NCBI GenBank assembly: GCA_029945945.1
Contig: JAQSDM010000005.1
Coordinates: forward strand, 62,001 to 126,000
DNA length: 64,000 bases
Direction of reading: 5' to 3'
From: Algoriphagus sp.
GTDB lineage: Bacteria; Bacteroidota; Bacteroidia; Cytophagales; Cyclobacteriaceae
The translations under genes were made by a program, and so were the position numbers. The notes beneath the pieces are model-generated. The model worked only from the letters and a program-made list of their open reading frames with translations, ran no database searches and was not told the origin of the DNA. This document shows, one piece after another, positions 34,721 to 43,921 of the stretch; within the stretch, counting starts at the first letter, position 1; the number at the start of each line of letters is the position of its first letter.

Positions 34721-35407
34721 ATGAGCTGGGTTAAAAAAACCTTGAGTAGCACACTTGGAAGAAAACTTATCATGGCATTGACAGGTCTCTTCCTAATCCT
34801 GTTTCTTACAGGCCATGTTTCCGGAAACATGTTATTATTCAAAAATGATGGAGGAGAGGCATTTAATATGTATGCCAAGTTCATGACCACCAATCCGATC
34901 GTGAAGCTTCTTTCTTACATCACTTATCTTTCCGTAATAGGTCATGTTATCTATTCCATCATACTTTCAGGCCATAATAAAGCTGCTCGCCCGATAGCTT
35001 ACGCTGAATCGAAGTCCTCTACTAACAGTAGCGCAGCGTCGAGAAATATGGGTATTTTGGGTACGGTCATTTTAGTATTTTTGGCAGGTCACATGTACAG
35101 CTTCTGGTTTCAGATGCATTGGGGAGAAATACCTCTTGTGAACTATGAAGGAGAGGAATACAAAAACCTTTATGCCGTTGTTCAGGTTGCATTTCAGCAG
35201 TTTTGGATGGTAGGGCTTTATGTCGTAGCAATGGCATTTCTTGCTTTTCACCTTTCTCATGGATTTGCCAGTGCGTTCCAAACTCTTGGATTAAGCCATA
35301 AAAAATATTCTCCAGCAATTCAATTTGTCGGAAGAGTTTATTGCATTCTGGTTCCTGTATTATTTGCCAGTATGCCACTTTACATCTATTTCACATCACA
35401 GAGCTAA
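34721..35407 (+). CDS. sdhC: Succinate dehydrogenase/fumarate reductase cytochrome b subunit (type B)
   Basis: 228 residues with about five membrane helices. Histidine-bearing helices (GHVSGNMLLF near 29-38, IGHVIYSII near 73-81, AGHMYSFWFQMHWGE near 122-136, FHLSHGFASAFQTLG near 183-197) supply ligands for two haems b, as in type B enzymes with a single large anchor. It couples quinone to the catalytic subunits as complex II of the respiratory chain. It heads the sdhCAB operon. Confidence 0.95.
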   Translation: MSWVKKTLSSTLGRKLIMALTGLFLILFLTGHVSGNMLLFKNDGGEAFNMYAKFMTTNPIVKLLSYITYLSVIGHVIYSIILSGHNKAARPIAYAESKSSTNSSAASRNMGILGTVILVFLAGHMYSFWFQMHWGEIPLVNYEGEEYKNLYAVVQVAFQQFWMVGLYVVAMAFLAFHLSHGFASAFQTLGLSHKKYSPAIQFVGRVYCILVPVLFASMPLYIYFTSQS

Positions 35408-35420
35408 CAACTAGTCCCGT

Positions 35421-37355
35421 ATGATATTAGATTCCAAATCACCTGCAGGTCCTCTGGCCGAAAAGTGGACTAAACATAAGTTTAACAGCAAGCTGGTCAA
35501 CCCGGCAAACAAAAGAAAATACGACGTCATCGTTGTAGGTACAGGATTAGCCGGAGCCTCAGCTGCAGCTTCTCTTGCTGAGTTGGGTTACAATGTGAAG
35601 GCATTCACCTTCCATGATAGTCCAAGAAGAGCACACTCGATTGCCGCTCAAGGCGGTATCAATGCTGCCAAAAACTACCAAAACGATGGGGACTCTGTTT
35701 TCAGATTGTTTTATGATACCATCAAGGGTGGAGACTATCGGGCAAGAGAGTCCAATGTTTACCGTCTTGCAGAAGTTTCGGTAAGCATTATTGATCAATG
35801 CGTAGCGCAAGGTGTTCCCTTTGCCCGTGAGTATGGCGGATTGCTTGCCAACCGATCTTTCGGTGGAGCACAGGTGTCGAGAACTTTCTACGCTCGTGGC
35901 CAAACAGGACAGCAATTACTTTTGGGAGCATATTCTGCTCTTAGCCGTCAGGTAGCCAATGGCAAAGTAAAATTGTATCCACGTACCGAAATGATGGACG
36001 TTGTTGTAATTGACGGCCATGCAAGAGGAATCGTGACAAGAAATGTAATCACCGGTGAGGTCGAAACTCATGCTGCTCATGCTGTTTTGCTTTGCACAGG
36101 TGGTTATGGAAACGTCTTTTTCCTTTCCACCAACGCAATGGGATGCAATGTGACTGCAGCCTGGAGAGCTCACAAGCGCGGAGCATATTTCGCAAATCCT
36201 TGCTTTACCCAGATTCACCCCACTTGTATTCCTGTCTCAGGAGATCATCAGTCCAAGTTGACTTTGATGTCTGAATCCTTGAGAAATGACGGACGTGTTT
36301 GGGTGCCAAAAACTGTAGAAACTGCTGAGAAACTCCGTAAAGGACAAATCAAGGCTGCTGAAATCAAAGAAGAAGATCGCGATTACTTCCTGGAAAGAAA
36401 ATATCCAAGTTTTGGAAACCTGGTCCCTCGGGATGTGGCTTCCAGAAATGCGAAAGAGGTTTGCGATGAAGGAAAAGGAGTAAATGAAACAGGAGAAGCA
36501 GTTTTCCTTGATTTCCGCGATGCAATTAAGAGAGATACCGAGGCTTTGATTAAAGCCAAATACGGTAACCTTTTCGACATGTATCAGCAGATTACCGGCG
36601 AGAATCCTTACCAAACTCCAATGATGATCTATCCAGCTGTTCACTATACTATGGGCGGACTTTGGGTAGATTATAATCTAATGACTACAGTTCCCGGATT
36701 ATATGCTTTGGGAGAGGCAAACTTCTCAGATCACGGAGCAAACAGATTGGGCGCTTCTGCTTTGATGCAGGGATTGGCCGACGGATATTTCGTGATTCCT
36801 TATACTCTTGGAGATTATCTGGCTCAGACGCCACCAGTAAAGGTGGATGCTTCTCATCCGGAGTTTGCAAAAGTGTCCAGAGAAGTAAAAGACAGAATCA
36901 GCCAATTGCTCAATATAGATGGAAAAAAATCGGTTGATTATTTCCATAAGAAACTGGGTAAGATCATGTGGAATGAGTGCGGAATGGCACGGACTGAGGA
37001 AGGTTTGAAGAAAGCAAAAGCAGATATTCAGGCACTCAGGAAAGAATTCTGGTCAAACGTGAAAGTGCTGGGACAAAACGAGGAGCTTAACCAGTCTTTG
37101 GAGAAAGCACACCGCGTAGCTGATTTCCTTGAATTGGGAGAGTTGATGGTGGATGATGCACTCAACAGAAACGAATCTTGCGGAGGTCACTTCAGAGTGG
37201 AATACCAGACTCCGGAAGGAGAAGCATTGAGAGATGATGAGAACTTTGCTTATGTAGCTGCCTGGAAGTATACTGGTGACAATAAGGAAGAAGAACTTGT
37301 CAAAGAGCCTTTGGCCTTCGAAAACGTGAAGTTGACTCAGAGATCATACAAATAA
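35421..37355 (+). CDS. sdhA: Succinate dehydrogenase/fumarate reductase flavoprotein subunit
   Basis: 644 residues. The FAD Rossmann motif GTGLAG is at 40-45, and His72 in AHSIAAQGG is the covalent FAD ligand. CTGGYGNVF near residue 232 and QIHPTCIP near 267-274 are core motifs, and [10 protein letters not shown] near the dicarboxylate site and [20 protein letters not shown] near the C-terminal FAD site are intact. The length matches Bacteroidota type B enzymes. It oxidises succinate to fumarate in the citric acid cycle and is transcribed with sdhC and sdhB. Confidence 0.97.
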   Translation: MILDSKSPAGPLAEKWTKHKFNSKLVNPANKRKYDVIVVGTGLAGASAAASLAELGYNVKAFTFHDSPRRAHSIAAQGGINAAKNYQNDGDSVFRLFYDTIKGGDYRARESNVYRLAEVSVSIIDQCVAQGVPFAREYGGLLANRSFGGAQVSRTFYARGQTGQQLLLGAYSALSRQVANGKVKLYPRTEMMDVVVIDGHARGIVTRNVITGEVETHAAHAVLLCTGGYGNVFFLSTNAMGCNVTAAWRAHKRGAYFANPCFTQIHPTCIPVSGDHQSKLTLMSESLRNDGRVWVPKTVETAEKLRKGQIKAAEIKEEDRDYFLERKYPSFGNLVPRDVASRNAKEVCDEGKGVNETGEAVFLDFRDAIKRDTEALIKAKYGNLFDMYQQITGENPYQTPMMIYPAVHYTMGGLWVDYNLMTTVPGLYALGEANFSDHGANRLGASALMQGLADGYFVIPYTLGDYLAQTPPVKVDASHPEFAKVSREVKDRISQLLNIDGKKSVDYFHKKLGKIMWNECGMARTEEGLKKAKADIQALRKEFWSNVKVLGQNEELNQSLEKAHRVADFLELGELMVDDALNRNESCGGHFRVEYQTPEGEALRDDENFAYVAAWKYTGDNKEEELVKEPLAFENVKLTQRSYK

Positions 37356-37381
37356 TCGCCCAGAAAAAAATTCATAAGGTT

Positions 37382-38131
37382 ATGAAATTGACATTGAAAA
37401 TATGGAGACAAAAAAACTCTGCTGATACCGGAGGATTTGTCACCTATCCGATAGACGGAATATCTAAGGACATGTCGTTCCTCGAGATGATGGACGTATT
37501 AAATGAAGAATTGACCGAGAAAAATCAGGATCCTGTACACTTTGATCACGATTGTCGTGAAGGTATATGCGGAACTTGTTCTCTGTACATAGATGGAAAG
37601 CCGCACGGACCACTGCAAACAACCACTTGCCAGTTGCACATGCGCTCATTCTCTGATGGAGATACCATCACCATTGAGCCATGGAGAGCGAAAGCATTTC
37701 CGGTTTTGAAGGACTTGGTGGTAGACAGATCTTCTTTTGACAGAATCATCCAAGCAGGAGGCTATGTGTCAGTTAATACCGGAGGTGTACCTGATGCTAA
37801 CGAAATTCCGATTCCAAAAACGATGGCGGATCTTGCAATGGATGCCGCCCAGTGTATCGGTTGCGGAGCTTGCGTGGCAGCCTGTAAAAATGCCTCAGCA
37901 ATGCTATTCACCTCTGCCAAAGTTTCTCAGCTTGCTTTACTTCCTCAGGGACAAATTGAGCGAAAAACAAGAGCTGAAAAGATGGTGGCACAGATGGATG
38001 CGGAAGGTTTTGGTGCTTGTACAAACACCGGCGCATGCGAAGCCGAATGTCCAAAAGGCATTTCACTCACCAATATTGCCAGAATGAACAGAGAGTATTT
38101 CTCTGCAGTAATGAGCAGCGAAAACATGTGA
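37382..38131 (+). CDS. sdhB: Succinate dehydrogenase/fumarate reductase iron-sulfur subunit
   Basis: 249 residues. The [2Fe-2S] cysteines are C58, C63, C66 ([10 protein letters not shown]) and C83. [13 protein letters not shown] near 159-171 and [14 protein letters not shown] near 211-224 carry the [4Fe-4S] and [3Fe-4S] ligands. It passes electrons from the flavin to the cytochrome b subunit. It closes the operon, followed by a good terminator. Confidence 0.97.
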   Translation: MKLTLKIWRQKNSADTGGFVTYPIDGISKDMSFLEMMDVLNEELTEKNQDPVHFDHDCREGICGTCSLYIDGKPHGPLQTTTCQLHMRSFSDGDTITIEPWRAKAFPVLKDLVVDRSSFDRIIQAGGYVSVNTGGVPDANEIPIPKTMADLAMDAAQCIGCGACVAACKNASAMLFTSAKVSQLALLPQGQIERKTRAEKMVAQMDAEGFGACTNTGACEAECPKGISLTNIARMNREYFSAVMSSENM

Positions 38132-38157
38132 TAAACGCATTAAACAAGAATAGAATA

Positions 38158-38188
38158 GGGGACAGGATTGATTTCTGTCCCTTTTTTT
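38158..38188 (+). terminator. Intrinsic terminator of sdhCAB
   Basis: GGGGACAG / CTGTCCC stem with a 9-nt loop and seven T, 27 bp past the sdhB stop. Confidence 0.9.
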
Positions 38189-38231
38189 ATTTTTGTTGTT
38201 CCCAAAAGCCAACCAAAAACTTCTTTTTAAC

Positions 38232-38669
38232 ATGATCACTTTTCAATCCTACTTTCCTGGTAAACCAATTTCTGAAGATTTAAAAGATCAGATTGCCGAT
38301 TTTCTGGTCAAGGAACTGGGGAAATTTGGGGATCCAAAGGAAGATGTGTTGAAATGCCTTGCATATGTTTTTGGGCAAAATACTCCGGGTGGATTTGTGA
38401 TTTTGGCCATGGAGAAATCCGAAATCCGGGGAGTATTGATTATGAACAAAACCGGGATGTCAGGCTATATTCCCGAGAATATACTGGTTTACATCGCAGT
38501 GGATGCTTCGAAAAGAGGAAGTGGAATCGGGCTAAAACTCATGAGTTTAGCCATAGAATCATCGGATGGAGCAATCGCACTTCATATGGAGGCTGATAAT
38601 CCTGCAAGAAGACTTTACGAACGTTTGGGGTTTACCAATAAGTACCTGGAGATGAGATTGGTAAAGTGA
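38232..38669 (+). CDS. GNAT family N-acetyltransferase
   Basis: 145 residues from the ATG at 38232; a TTG-type extension upstream would run into the sdh terminator. The acetyl-CoA loop reads DASKRGSGIGLKLM near 92-105 and ALHMEADNPARRLYERLGF near 115-133 is the closing motif. The family transfers acetyl from acetyl-CoA to an amine; the substrate is unknown. It stands alone between the sdh terminator and a 292-bp gap. Confidence 0.88.
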   Translation: MITFQSYFPGKPISEDLKDQIADFLVKELGKFGDPKEDVLKCLAYVFGQNTPGGFVILAMEKSEIRGVLIMNKTGMSGYIPENILVYIAVDASKRGSGIGLKLMSLAIESSDGAIALHMEADNPARRLYERLGFTNKYLEMRLVK

Positions 38670-38961
38670 GCCATTCCTTTTTTATTCATTTCCCGCAATA
38701 AGTTCAAGGAGACATTTTTCATAATTGAGGAAAAATTTCCTGAATCTTTTCTCACTAAAAATGACAAGAGTCCAACTCATTTTCCCAAAGAACTTTCATT
38801 AGCCTTCGTTCTTAAATATTGAAAGTTCAAGATTCTCAATTCTGGCAATTACGAAAACTAAGTTCCTGAAGAATTTCCTTTTCGGAAATGGATTTTTTGC
38901 CCTTCCTGCTTTTTGGCACCAGGATGGTAAAATATGAAGGGTAACCAATTATTACTAACAC
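38670..38961. other. 292-bp non-coding gap ahead of a beta-barrel gene
   Basis: Contains the dyad AGGAAA-AA-TTTCCT at 38728-38741, a second dyad TTTCC-N5-GGAAA near 38874-38888, and a sigma-54-like site at 38914-38929. No gene is visible. Confidence 0.5.
38914..38929 (+). promoter_or_regulatory. Possible sigma-54 (-24/-12) promoter
   Basis: TGGCACCAGGATGGTA fits the -24 half (TGGCAC) exactly, with correct spacing. The -12 half is GGTA instead of TTGCA, so the match is partial. It is 33 bp before the ATG of the beta-barrel gene. rpoN is present in the window. Confidence 0.3.
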
Positions 38962-39552
38962 ATGAAAAAGTTAATGTTTTTACTGGCCTTTGGCCTCTTG
39001 GGAATCCAGTTAGCGCAAGCTCAATCTCCTTCTACTGGCGGATTCGGTATTCGTGGCGGAGTAAATTTCTTCAATTTTGGAGGAGATGATGTCTCAGAAA
39101 ATAACTACACAAACCGAACGGGATATCACGCCGGTGTGTATGCTTCCATCTTTGCATCAAGCAGAATAGCCATAGAACCAGGTGTTTACTATTCTGTAAA
39201 AGGAACTCAAAACGATGATGCAGTAAATAGCAGAGCGATTTTAGAATATGTAGACGTGCCTTTGCTTTTAAGAATGTACGTATCGGACGGGTTCAATTTG
39301 TTTGCAGGCCCTCAGGTATCTTTTCTGACTGAATCCAAATTCGAAAGTGATTTTGGAGGCTCAACTGTGAGCATCGACACCAACTCAATCAAGGATACGG
39401 ACATGGGATTAGTCTTCGGTTTGGGGTACAACTTACCCAAGGGCTTCAATGTCCAGGGATCGTATGATTTGGGATTAACGCCAATTTTTGAAAATAGCGA
39501 TGCTGATGTTTACAACAGAGGATTTAAGTTTTCTCTGGGATATACTTTCTAA
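38962..39552 (+). CDS. Porin family outer-membrane beta-barrel protein
   Basis: 196 residues. Signal peptide 1-20 (ending QLAQA). The mature chain has the outer-membrane beta-barrel (PF13568-like) pattern: GFGIRGGVNFFNFG, GYHAGVYASIF, IAIEPGVYYSVKG, VDVPLLLRMYV, FAGPQVSFLTESK and a terminal FKFSLGYTF with an aromatic last residue. It is paralogous in layout to the protein at 42746. It may be a small porin or structural barrel. Confidence 0.85.
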   Translation: MKKLMFLLAFGLLGIQLAQAQSPSTGGFGIRGGVNFFNFGGDDVSENNYTNRTGYHAGVYASIFASSRIAIEPGVYYSVKGTQNDDAVNSRAILEYVDVPLLLRMYVSDGFNLFAGPQVSFLTESKFESDFGGSTVSIDTNSIKDTDMGLVFGLGYNLPKGFNVQGSYDLGLTPIFENSDADVYNRGFKFSLGYTF

Positions 39553-39571
39553 TCCAGACTTCTAAAAAGTG

Positions 39572-39603
39572 AAAAGGCTTTCCAATTTTGGAAAGCCTTT
39601 TTT
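39572..39603. terminator. Bidirectional terminator between the barrel and the diheme cytochrome
   Basis: Perfect 13-bp stem AAAAGGCTTTCCA / TGGAAAGCCTTTT; it lies four bases from the minus-strand stop at 39607. Confidence 0.92.
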
Positions 39604-39606
39604 GTT

Positions 39607-40686
39607 TCAGTTCAGGCTATTGATCCATTCCCGGATTAGTTCGACACCTTCCTTGTGAATTGTCGTTCGTCCGAGTTCCGGCATCGCAACACCCACCTGA
39701 GTTGAATTCATTCGGTGGGTGATGATGGACTCATCTGCCTCGCCTGGCGCGATATCGAATTTGAATTTTCCAGCTCCAAAACCTGCAGCCACCGGAGTTT
39801 TATTGATTCCAAGTTTCATTGGGTCAGTTTGATCGTGAGTGAGAAAAAGTCCTGATGTACTCGCGGGACCTTCTGCGCTATGGCAATGTGCACAATTGAT
39901 GTCGAGATAAGCCATTGCCCTATCATTCAGAGGGAGGTCAGAGTCTTGGTAATTGATCATTGCGGGATGAGCCGATTCTCCCAGAAAACCTTCCAACTTT
40001 CCAAGTCCAGTCCAGTGAGCCAATTGATTTTTACTGCCGCTACCGAAATTCAATTCATTGTTCAGGTGCTTCACTTTCACTCCGATCGGTGCCATTTGCT
40101 CATTCCTGTTATGGCAGGATTTGCATTGATTTTTATTGGGAACCAGGTAATTGATCACCTGATATTTTCCCTGAATATCTACATACTTCACCTCGATTTC
40201 CCCACCGACTACTTTGAGCACCGCATCTGTCTGGCTTTCATTCCAGATGTATGGATAAGCTTCCCATCCATTTTCTTCGTGGATCATCAGTCGAGTTTCT
40301 ATGATTCTTCTTCCTCCTTCCGGCTTTCGAAAATCGGCTGGGTAATAGAAATTTTTGATCAGTGTAGTTCCTTTTGGCAAATTCAATTCATCATCCGAAA
40401 TGCTGGCTTTGACTCCTTCCGGCAGCTGCACAAACCGGGTTTTTAAGGCATAATCGGTGAAAAGTGAAGATGCCGGTTTGTAGAAAATTATGCCTTCTGC
40501 AGGTTTCAATGAATTGATTTCTCCTGTGAAAAAGCCATAGGTTGAAAGCCTTTTGTAAGGAAATTTTCCGTCTGCGATTTCCTCTTCCAGTTTGGTCTCC
40601 GCTGCCTTTTCTTCCTGACAAGCGATCAATAAAAAGCCTCCCAGAATGATCGCACCGATGCTAAGTGATAATTTCTTTCGTTCCAT
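39607..40686 (-). CDS. SO2930 family diheme c-type cytochrome lipoprotein
   Basis: 359 residues from the ATG at 40686 (GAGG just upstream; an in-frame TTG three codons earlier is rejected). Lipoprotein signal with lipidated Cys23 (FLLIAC). Two haem c sites: CKSCH at 188-192 and CAHCH at 265-269, with later Met residues available as axial ligands. The N-terminal half (LSTYGFFTG, FYKPASSLFTDYALKTRF) matches the SO2930/HNE_0200 family. The upstream beta-helix gene is the known neighbour of this family. It probably acts as an electron-transfer or oxidase partner in the periplasm; the reaction is unknown. Confidence 0.88.
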   Translation of the reverse strand: MERKKLSLSIGAIILGGFLLIACQEEKAAETKLEEEIADGKFPYKRLSTYGFFTGEINSLKPAEGIIFYKPASSLFTDYALKTRFVQLPEGVKASISDDELNLPKGTTLIKNFYYPADFRKPEGGRRIIETRLMIHEENGWEAYPYIWNESQTDAVLKVVGGEIEVKYVDIQGKYQVINYLVPNKNQCKSCHNRNEQMAPIGVKVKHLNNELNFGSGSKNQLAHWTGLGKLEGFLGESAHPAMINYQDSDLPLNDRAMAYLDINCAHCHSAEGPASTSGLFLTHDQTDPMKLGINKTPVAAGFGAGKFKFDIAPGEADESIITHRMNSTQVGVAMPELGRTTIHKEGVELIREWINSLN

Positions 40687-40716
40687 CTCCCTCAATTTCT
40701 ATTCACTATCATCAAA

Positions 40717-42012
40717 TTATTTCTCTGCAATATGTTTGGTGTCAGTCTGCACATCCACTTTACAATTTCCAAAAACCTGATAATCTGCGAAGGCCTCAAT
40801 ATTGTCTTTTCCATCCATCAGATAGAAGCGTGTAAAGCGTAGATTCTCCATCCCTTTTTCAGAAATACAAATCCGCATTGGGTTGGATTCGATGGTTTCA
40901 CTGATGGTCTTATCCCAAAATCCATCGTAAATAATATCTTGAGTTTTGGCAGTGCCATGCGCATTGTAAACACTCACGAGCTGACCCATTTCTTTGGTCA
41001 AATCCGGGAACCCTTCGCTGTTATCGTATTCGTTGTCGTGGACATAAATGTCCGTCGTGAACGGAGACCAATTTGGATCCTCTGAAGGAAAGCCCGTAAT
41101 CTGATAGTTGGCAATGGCTACACCCAGAGTTTTGTTTCGAAGGATCCGATTGTTGAAAACCTCCACTTCTTTCGCAGCAAGAAGAACTACTCCTGATCCC
41201 GGAGGAATCATCGTCACGGTATTTCCGTTTGGCTCTTCGCTGAGTGCGGTTGCAAAATTCTCGTGATTGTTATCGATGATATCGTTGTTATAGATTCGAG
41301 TTCTTCGACCGTCTGATTTTGGAAGTCCGGGAAGGTTGAAAACCAAAATTCCACCGGCATTTTCTCTCGCTATGTTTCCATAAACCTCCGCATTGTCACA
41401 GTTTTCGATTTCAATTCCTGCGACATTTCCGAAGGCAAGCGAGTTTTTCACGACAATATTTTCAGATTGACCCACATAAATACCGGCATCACGGGAATGC
41501 GAAGCAATGCATTCGTCGATCAACACATTTTTGCATTGCACGGGATAGATAGCGTAAGTACCATTTTTGGATTTATCGCCGTTGGTCCAGGTTACATTGA
41601 TCCTGCGAAAAGTAATTCCATCGGAATGCTGCGATTTGATACCATCGCCGGGTGCATCTTCGATTGTCAAATCCTGGATGGTGATTGAATTACCCACGAT
41701 TTTCACCCCTTCTCCACCGCTCTTGAGGTTCTTGAAAGAAAGCACCGTTTGGTCCATTCCGGCACCTTTGATAAGGATATGAGTTTTATTATCGAGGATT
41801 AATTGGGTGCTCAGTTCGTAATATCCTGCCGGAATCTCGATCGTTGCGCTGTCTTCTGCCATGATGAAATCTTCCACGACTTTTTCAACTTCTTCGGCAC
41901 TTACCCTTGTAAGTTGGGAAGAGTCATAAGTCATTTCATTTGTGCTGCTGCTACAGCCAATCACTGCAGTTAGCAAAAACAATGAAAAGAGGGATGAAGC
42001 AATATTTTTCAT
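40717..42012 (-). CDS. Parallel beta-helix repeat lipoprotein, partner of the diheme cytochrome
   Basis: 431 residues from the ATG at 42012 (a longer TTG start is rejected). Lipoprotein signal ending VIGC, Cys20. The middle consists of right-handed beta-helix coils: repeated N-V-x-x-N, SIHI/TIQD, GIEIENCDNAEVYGN, GILVFNLPG motifs with stacked Asn, as in pectate-lyase-like and carbohydrate-active proteins. It lies 30 bp upstream of the cytochrome on the same strand. I infer the two act on one extracytoplasmic substrate, possibly a polysaccharide, but neither the substrate nor catalysis is shown. Confidence 0.86.
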   Translation of the reverse strand: MKNIASSLFSLFLLTAVIGCSSSTNEMTYDSSQLTRVSAEEVEKVVEDFIMAEDSATIEIPAGYYELSTQLILDNKTHILIKGAGMDQTVLSFKNLKSGGEGVKIVGNSITIQDLTIEDAPGDGIKSQHSDGITFRRINVTWTNGDKSKNGTYAIYPVQCKNVLIDECIASHSRDAGIYVGQSENIVVKNSLAFGNVAGIEIENCDNAEVYGNIARENAGGILVFNLPGLPKSDGRRTRIYNNDIIDNNHENFATALSEEPNGNTVTMIPPGSGVVLLAAKEVEVFNNRILRNKTLGVAIANYQITGFPSEDPNWSPFTTDIYVHDNEYDNSEGFPDLTKEMGQLVSVYNAHGTAKTQDIIYDGFWDKTISETIESNPMRICISEKGMENLRFTRFYLMDGKDNIEAFADYQVFGNCKVDVQTDTKHIAEK

Positions 42013-42092
42013 GACATTTGGGTTTTTGAACAAATTAATCTGCCAAAACTAGCCATTACAAAAAACAAAAGCTTTTGAGAAAAGTCAAATAA

Positions 42093-42656
42093 TCAAATCT
42101 TTGCCCGGATCCGGCTCAGCGTTTCAATACTCATATCAAGGTAAGATGCGATATTCCCCACCGAAGCTTTTTGAATTACTTTAGGTCGGTATTCCATCAA
42201 TTCGAGGTATCGTTCGCGTGCAGTTTTGAATTTTGCAAAAATAGATTGCTCCTCCAATACGATGTAATACTGTTCCAGAATCATCCGGTAAGCTCGTTCT
42301 ATTCTCGGATTGTCCACAAAAAGTGACTGAAGTTCATCGTAACTGATTCGGTAAACCACACTTTTTTCCAGTACTTCTATGTTTTCGTAGGATGGTTTGC
42401 GGGTAATAAAGGAGTGCATCGCAGTGACAAATTCCCCGTCAAGAGAGAAAGACACCGTTATATCCTTGTTTTCCCGGACGTAAAAACTCCTGGCAGCGCC
42501 CGATTTGATGTAGTGAAGGAAATAGCTGATTTTACCCGCTTCTTCCAGCAATCCGCCTTTTTCATAGCTAACACTTTCCAGCTTGGCGGAGAATGCTTTT
42601 TTGTCTGCATCAGTCAGAAAAGGAAATTCATCAAAGATACCTATGAGTTTTTCCAT
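42093..42656 (-). CDS. Crp/Fnr family transcriptional regulator
   Basis: 187 residues. A cyclic-nucleotide-binding-like beta barrel spans about 20-115 (LEEAGKISYFLHYIKSGAARSF, SFSLDGEFVTAMHSF), and a short winged helix-turn-helix closes the protein (IASYLDMSIETLSRIRAK). The cysteines of FNR and the usual cAMP residues are absent, as in most Bacteroidota members of this group. It is divergent from the beta-barrel gene at 42746 (89-bp gap), its most probable target. The ligand is unknown. Confidence 0.88.
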   Translation of the reverse strand: MEKLIGIFDEFPFLTDADKKAFSAKLESVSYEKGGLLEEAGKISYFLHYIKSGAARSFYVRENKDITVSFSLDGEFVTAMHSFITRKPSYENIEVLEKSVVYRISYDELQSLFVDNPRIERAYRMILEQYYIVLEEQSIFAKFKTARERYLELMEYRPKVIQKASVGNIASYLDMSIETLSRIRAKI

Positions 42657-42745
42657 AATTGGTGTATTAAATAATCAGAGATTCGGCTGAGTATTTTAAA
42701 TGCTTCTGTTAGTTTTAGCAAGTAAATTAAAAATATAACCGATTC

Positions 42746-43297
42746 ATGAAAAAGCTTTTGATCTTATTCTTCGCATTAGGGATTTTTGGGAGTGCTCAGG
42801 CGCAACTATTTGGAGTCAGGGCCGGATTGAGTTCAGCAAATTTTTCCGACACCAATTATAATGCAAAAGTTGGAGCCCATGTCGGGATTTATTACTGGTA
42901 TGAAATTGACAATTTTGCGATAGAACCGGGTGTCCAGTTTTCACAGAAAGGGTATGAGTCCAATGAGAAAACGACAGGTGCCGTAATTGATGAAAGATTA
43001 AATTATCTAGATTTCCCTTTGATATTCAGGTTGGACATTATTCCTGTCCTAAACGTGTTTGCCGGTCCGCAAGCTTCCTTTTTGTTATCCAGAAAATATG
43101 AGTTGGCAGGTGTGACTTCGACCAGTACTGATGTGATCCGTGGGTATGATTTTGGGGGTCTGGTCGGCATGTGCGCTTATCTTCCAGGAGGAGTGAATTT
43201 ACAGTTAAGCTATGATTTCGGACTTACAGGCCTTAATTATTACGACACTGATGTGAAAAATCAAGTACTGAAAATATCAGCCGGATTTGACTTCTAG
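42746..43297 (+). CDS. Porin family outer-membrane beta-barrel protein
   Basis: 183 residues. Signal peptide 1-19 (GSAQA). The PF13568-like barrel pattern is clear: FGVRAGLSSANFSD, GAHVGIYYWYEID, FAIEPGVQFSQKGYES, LDFPLIFRLDI, VFAGPQASFLLS, and a terminal LKISAGFDF. It is related in layout to the barrel at 38962. It lies divergent from a Crp/Fnr regulator, so I infer it is regulated by it. Confidence 0.86.
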   Translation: MKKLLILFFALGIFGSAQAQLFGVRAGLSSANFSDTNYNAKVGAHVGIYYWYEIDNFAIEPGVQFSQKGYESNEKTTGAVIDERLNYLDFPLIFRLDIIPVLNVFAGPQASFLLSRKYELAGVTSTSTDVIRGYDFGGLVGMCAYLPGGVNLQLSYDFGLTGLNYYDTDVKNQVLKISAGFDF

Positions 43298-43299
43298 AA

Positions 43300-43334
43300 A
43301 ATAAAACCCGATGCGAATCGGGTTTTATTTTTTT
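43300..43334. terminator. Bidirectional terminator between the barrel and ruvC
   Basis: Perfect 13-bp stem AATAAAACCCGAT / ATCGGGTTTTATT. The ruvC stop (43325-43327) lies inside the right arm. Confidence 0.9.
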
Positions 43335-43900
43335 AACCGATCAGGGTTTTCTTCGATAAAGGATTTCCATCCTTCATTTCTTCCCCGGGTTTGCATTCTT
43401 CCTTCGTGAAAATGATGACAAAGGGCAACTGCCAATGCGTCTGTGGCATCCAAAAGCTTTGGCAATTCCTCGATATTTAGCAAGGTTTGAAGCATAGCTG
43501 CCACTTGTTCTTTGGAGGCATTACCGTTTCCGGTCACTGATTGTTTTACTTTTTTCGGAGAATATTCAGTGATTGGGATATCCCGTGCCAAGGCTGCAGC
43601 CATCGCGACACCTTGGGCTCGTCCAAGTTTGAGCATCGATTGCACGTTTACTCCATAGAAAGGAGCCTCCAATGCGACGGTATCTGGCAAAAATTCATCG
43701 ATGATAGCGGTAACCCGCTCAAAAATCTTTTTCAGCTTCAGTTCGTGCGTTTCATATTTTTTCAGATGAATTACGCCGTATTGCAAAATCTTGTATTTCT
43801 TTCCCTCGATGAGTAGCAGTCCATACCCCATCACAGTGGTGCCGGGGTCGATTCCCAGGATGATTTTTTCCTTTGCCTCTTTTTTTGGTTCTTTACTCAC
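43325..43900 (-). CDS. ruvC: Crossover junction endodeoxyribonuclease RuvC
   Basis: 191 residues from a GTG at 43900; no ATG is available before the catalytic region. The first catalytic Asp is D18 in [13 protein letters not shown], a Glu follows in VALEAPFYG near residue 73, and the last acidic pair is in [15 protein letters not shown]. RuvC cuts Holliday junctions at the end of recombination. It is divergent from a glycosyltransferase with only 21 bp between starts, so the promoters must reach into coding sequence or lie very close. Confidence 0.94.
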   Translation of the reverse strand: MSKEPKKEAKEKIILGIDPGTTVMGYGLLLIEGKKYKILQYGVIHLKKYETHELKLKKIFERVTAIIDEFLPDTVALEAPFYGVNVQSMLKLGRAQGVAMAAALARDIPITEYSPKKVKQSVTGNGNASKEQVAAMLQTLLNIEELPKLLDATDALAVALCHHFHEGRMQTRGRNEGWKSFIEENPDRLKK

Positions 43901-43921
43901 ACCCGCAAGTTAGCCCAAAAG

